NCBI RefSeq assembly: GCF_002176815.1
Contig: NZ_CP021648.1
Span: 992,001 to 1,056,000 of the forward strand
Direction of reading: 5' to 3'
From: Acidovorax sp. T1
GTDB taxonomy: Bacteria > Pseudomonadota > Gammaproteobacteria > Burkholderiales > Burkholderiaceae_C
DNA length: 64,000 nucleotides
The notes below the pieces were generated by a model. It was not told the origin of the DNA. It ran no database searches and saw nothing but the letters and a program-made list of their open reading frames with translations. This document shows, one piece after another, positions 61,533 through 64,000 of this stretch. The stretch's first letter is position 1, and every line of letters begins with the position of its first letter. Made by a program: the position numbers and the translations under genes.

Positions 61533-62537
61533 ATGTCTTTGCGTCGCACCGTTGTCTCACGCGTCTCACGCGTCTCACGCGCCCTGCGCGGCCTGGCTGC
61601 CCTGGCGGCGGGCCTGGCCCTGTCCACGGCCATGGCACAGTCGGCCAAGCCCCTGCGCATTCTGGTGGGCTTTCCGCCGGGCGGCGGCACCGACGCCATT
61701 GCGCGCACGCTGTCCGAGGGCCTCAAGGACGCCCTGGGGATGCCGGTGGTGGTGGACAACCGGCCCGGCGCCGGCGGGCAGATTGCCGCGCAGGTGCTCA
61801 AGGCCTCGCCTGCCGACGGCACCACGGTGTTCCTCACACACGACCACACCATCTCCATCCTGCCGCTGGTGGTGAGGAACCCCGGCTACCAGCCCGACCG
61901 TGACTTCGTGCCCGTGGGCGGCTTTGCCACCTTTGTGAATGCCTTTGCCGTGTCGGGCGGCACCCCCGCCAACACCTTTGGTGAATATGTGCAGTGGGTG
62001 CGCACCCAGGGCGGTGGCAAGGGCGCCGTGGGCATTCCGGCGCCGGCGTCCACGCCGGAGTTTCTGGTCAAGCTGGTGGGTGAGAAATTCCAGCTCGACC
62101 TGGTGTCGGCCCCTTACCGCGGTGCCGCGCCCATGATGGCCGACATGCTGGGCAACCAGATCGGTGCGGGCGTGGGCTCGGTGCAGGACTTCATGGAAAA
62201 CCACAAGGCCGGCAAGCTGCGCGTGGTGGCGGTGCTGGGCACCAAGCGCCAGGCGGCCATGCCCCAGGTGCCTACGTTCGACGAACTGGGCTTCAAGGGC
62301 TTTGCCGACCTGCCGTATTACGGCTTTTATGCCCCGGCCGGCACGCCGCAGCCATTCATCCAGCAGTTCGCGGCGGCGCTGGCCAAGGTGGTTGCCAAAC
62401 CCGAGGTGCACGACCATCTCACCGCCATGGGCCTCACGGTGGGCTTCATGACGCCGCAGCAACTGGGTGCGCGCGAACATGCCTACACCGAAACCTGGCG
62501 CCGCATCATCAAGACCAACGGGTTTGTGCCGCAGTAA
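61533..62537 (+). CDS. Bug/TctC-family tripartite tricarboxylate transporter substrate-binding protein
   Basis: 334 aa from ATG 61533 with GAGGAG at 61521-61526. Signal region MSLRRTVVSRVSRVSRALRGLAALAAGLALSTAMAQ, where a nine-base CGTCTCACG unit is tandemly repeated three times. Mature part: LRILVGFPPGGGTDAIARTLSEGLKDALGMPVVVDNRPGAGGQIAAQVLKASPADGTTVFL, DRDFVPVGG, ending LGAREHAYTETWRRIIKTNGFVPQ. Binds a dicarboxylate or related small acid. No TctAB genes adjoin, as is common for Bug proteins. Confidence 0.93.
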   Translation: MSLRRTVVSRVSRVSRALRGLAALAAGLALSTAMAQSAKPLRILVGFPPGGGTDAIARTLSEGLKDALGMPVVVDNRPGAGGQIAAQVLKASPADGTTVFLTHDHTISILPLVVRNPGYQPDRDFVPVGGFATFVNAFAVSGGTPANTFGEYVQWVRTQGGGKGAVGIPAPASTPEFLVKLVGEKFQLDLVSAPYRGAAPMMADMLGNQIGAGVGSVQDFMENHKAGKLRVVAVLGTKRQAAMPQVPTFDELGFKGFADLPYYGFYAPAGTPQPFIQQFAAALAKVVAKPEVHDHLTAMGLTVGFMTPQQLGAREHAYTETWRRIIKTNGFVPQ

Positions 62538-62967
62538 GCCCCACGGGGCGAGGGCGCCGCTGTGGCGGAAATCCGACGCAAAAATGGCTGTCGACGCTTG
62601 GTTTCTTTCAGTGATTGATGCTATTGAATAAATAGCTGTATGCGCTTTTGTAGCAAGCGCTGCAGCCGTATTCGTGCATTTTTTTAAGGGCCGGGTGCAG
62701 CGCTTTGCCGTGAATGCGGCAACGCAGGTGTCAGACCACCAGCTGGTGGCGGTGTGGATTGACTGAAAGCCGTTGACCGTTCAAAACCTGCCGTCCACAG
62801 CCACAGTGCCACCGCACCCGCCACCACGGGGGGCGCCGCACGCACCGGGATGCCGGTGTGCGTGCCAGCGCGGCGCAGGGGCTGTGACAAGGTGGCCAAC
62901 GCATGTACCATCCAGCACAAATCCTGCCGGTGCGTAAAATTGTAAAGATCTGTTTGCTGCCTTGCTT
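62538..62967. other. Intergenic region before the sensor gene
   Basis: Holds one dispersed repeat (62617-62690) and otherwise no gene. A complement of GGTGGC-rich sequence follows; the promoter of the sensor gene is probably near 62930 (CGTAAAATTGTAAAG). Confidence 0.5.
62617..62690 (+). repeat. Dispersed hairpin repeat before the sensor gene
   Basis: GATGCTATTGAATAAATAGC, TGTATGCGCTTTTG, TAGCAAGCGCTGCAGCC, CATTTTTTT. Arms GCGCTT/AAGCGC pair. Confidence 0.7.
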
Positions 62968-64000
62968 GTGCGTTTCTCTGCCACTTCCCGTCTGATCCTG
63001 CTGGCCGTGCTGCTGTCCTTGGGCATTGGCGGCCTGTTTGCCCGCAGCATCTGGACGCTGCGCGAGGAGGCGTGGCACCATGCCGAGCGCACCAGCGTCA
63101 ATCTGGTGCGCACGCTGGACCAAAACATAGCCCGCACGATGGAGTCTGTTGACCTGTCAATGCAGAGGGTGGTGGAAGGCGTCACCGATCCGTACGTGAT
63201 GGCCCTGCCGGTCGAAATGCGCCAACGCGCGCTGTTCGACAATTCGTTGCGTGTGCAGGGTATTGGCTCCCTTTTGGTGTTGGACCGGGCCGGCAACGTG
63301 GTGATCGACTCCGAGTTTCTGGAGCCCCGCAAGGCCAACTTTGCCGATCGAGACTACGTCAAGGTGTTTGATAGCGGCGCCCACACAGGTCTGTATGTGG
63401 GCGCGCCGGTGCGTGCGCGCCTGACCGGCCGGTACAGCCTGCCCCTGAGCCGCGCCTACTATGGGCCCGATGGCCAGGTGGCCGGTGTGGTCGTGGGCAC
63501 CTTGCGGCTGGCGCATTTCCAAAGCCTGTTCGAAGCCTTGAACCTCGGGCCCGGTGGCAGCCTGAACCTGTTTCGCTCCGATGGCATTGTGATTGCGCGT
63601 TTTCCCTTCAGCGAAGACGTGCGGGGCCGCAGCCTGGCGGGCACGGCCAATATCCGCGCCTTTCAGTCGGCCCGCAGCGGCGTTTTTACCGGCCGGTCCG
63701 CGATTGACAACGTTGAGCGCCTTTTTGCGTTCCGGCATGTGGGCGACTATCCCCTGATGGTGAATGTGGCCCAGTCGGTGGATGACATCCTGGCCGGCTG
63801 GTACCGCAGCGCCTGGATTCTGGGTGGTTTTGCCCTGCTGCTGATGGCGGCCTGTGTGGGGCTGGCGGGGCTGTTTGCGCGGGAGTTGCGCCGCCGCCAG
63901 CAGATCAGTGCCAGGCTGGAACAGGCCGAGCGCGACCTGCGCACCATCCTGAACAATATGCCCTCCATGATTGGTTACTGGGATCGCGACCTGTGCAACC
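62968..64000 (+). CDS. Membrane sensor protein with Cache-like domain and PAS domain, partial (3' end outside window)
   Basis: The frame from GTG 62968 is open to the window end (344 codons). First TM: LILLAVLLSLGIGGLFA. A periplasmic PDC/dCache-like domain follows (ERTSVNLVRTLDQNIARTMESVDL ... LLVLDRAGNVVIDS ... NFADRDYVKVF ... GLYVGAPVRARLTGRYSLPLSRAYYGPDGQVAGVVVGTL). A second TM at about 63820-63885 (AWILGGFALLLMAACVGLAGLFA) leads to a PAS start (LRTILNNMPSMIGYWDRDLC). Such proteins usually end in GGDEF, EAL or kinase domains. The start is uncertain (TTG 62962 is also in frame). Confidence 0.75.
   Translation, partial: MRFSATSRLILLAVLLSLGIGGLFARSIWTLREEAWHHAERTSVNLVRTLDQNIARTMESVDLSMQRVVEGVTDPYVMALPVEMRQRALFDNSLRVQGIGSLLVLDRAGNVVIDSEFLEPRKANFADRDYVKVFDSGAHTGLYVGAPVRARLTGRYSLPLSRAYYGPDGQVAGVVVGTLRLAHFQSLFEALNLGPGGSLNLFRSDGIVIARFPFSEDVRGRSLAGTANIRAFQSARSGVFTGRSAIDNVERLFAFRHVGDYPLMVNVAQSVDDILAGWYRSAWILGGFALLLMAACVGLAGLFARELRRRQQISARLEQAERDLRTILNNMPSMIGYWDRDLCN

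Overview
The window is a high-GC chromosomal segment of a betaproteobacterium of the Comamonadaceae, most like Acidovorax. This rests on the gene orders ftsK-lolA-rarA, rpsP-rimM-trmD-rplS and rsgA-phhB-M48 protease-orn, on the family-typical proteins (Bug-type TctC, BPSS1780 membrane protein, choline-kinase-like ThrB), and on a dispersed hairpin repeat that I know from this family. The assignment is inference from recognised genes, not from a database search.

Region 1 (1-23.6 kb) is core genome: the C-terminal part of FtsK, LolA, RarA, a livHMGF branched-chain amino acid importer operon, a PhoU-like/PiT phosphate uptake pair preceded by a Pho-box-like repeat, the rpsP-rimM-trmD-rplS ribosome operon, a Nudix hydrolase, a CobD-like protein, then rsgA, phhB and an M48 protease on the minus strand, orn, an RGG-tailed DEAD-box helicase, a degenerate HD-GYP protein and a Bcr/CflA-type exporter.

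Region 2 (23.75-32.6 kb) is accessory DNA at a tRNA-Lys(CTT) gene. It looks like two related integrative elements in tandem. Element A is a remnant (integrase C-terminus, HigBA, conserved leader, right end). Element B (about 7.3 kb, 25323-32598) appears complete: 47-bp att repeats, 11-bp tandem repeats near both ends (probable integrase arm sites), a tyrosine integrase, BrnTA, the same leader, an unrecognised 273-aa protein, a small-gene operon ending in a MobV-like relaxase, a ParB-like remnant, and a four-repeat CRISPR-like array with no cas gene in view. The element carries several perfect palindromes with a single-base centre. One of them fills most of an array spacer.

Region 3 (32.7-42.7 kb) holds an HIBADH-family dehydrogenase, guaC, a secreted CxxC protein, uvrD, and a DUF262-DUF1524 (GmrSD-like) restriction gene cut by an IS21-family element. 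The IS is flanked by an 8-bp target duplication; removing it restores a single 607-aa frame.

Region 4 (42.9-64 kb) is again core or near-core: FUSC protein, a Tat-exported PhoX with a clear Pho box, a BPSS1780 membrane protein, thrB, polA, azlCD, a shortened HNH endonuclease gene, yghU and a second GST, a flavodoxin-like protein, a Tat-exported dienelactone-hydrolase-like protein, a ZIP metal transporter, a LytTR/LytS-type two-component pair, argH, a TctC binding protein and the start of a membrane sensor that runs off the end.

Over the whole window, about fifteen copies of one dispersed repeat family occur (GATAGCT-type head, GCGCTT...AAGCGC hairpin, TTTGGCTTCAAA-like tail). Six or seven lie in frame inside coding sequence, including the LolA signal peptide, the UvrD and PolA linkers, RarA, the RsgA C-terminus and the PhhB N-terminus. 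The strongest unexplained signals are the CRISPR-like array with palindromic spacers, the single-base-centre palindromes, the toxin-antitoxin swap between tandem elements, and this ORF-invading repeat family.
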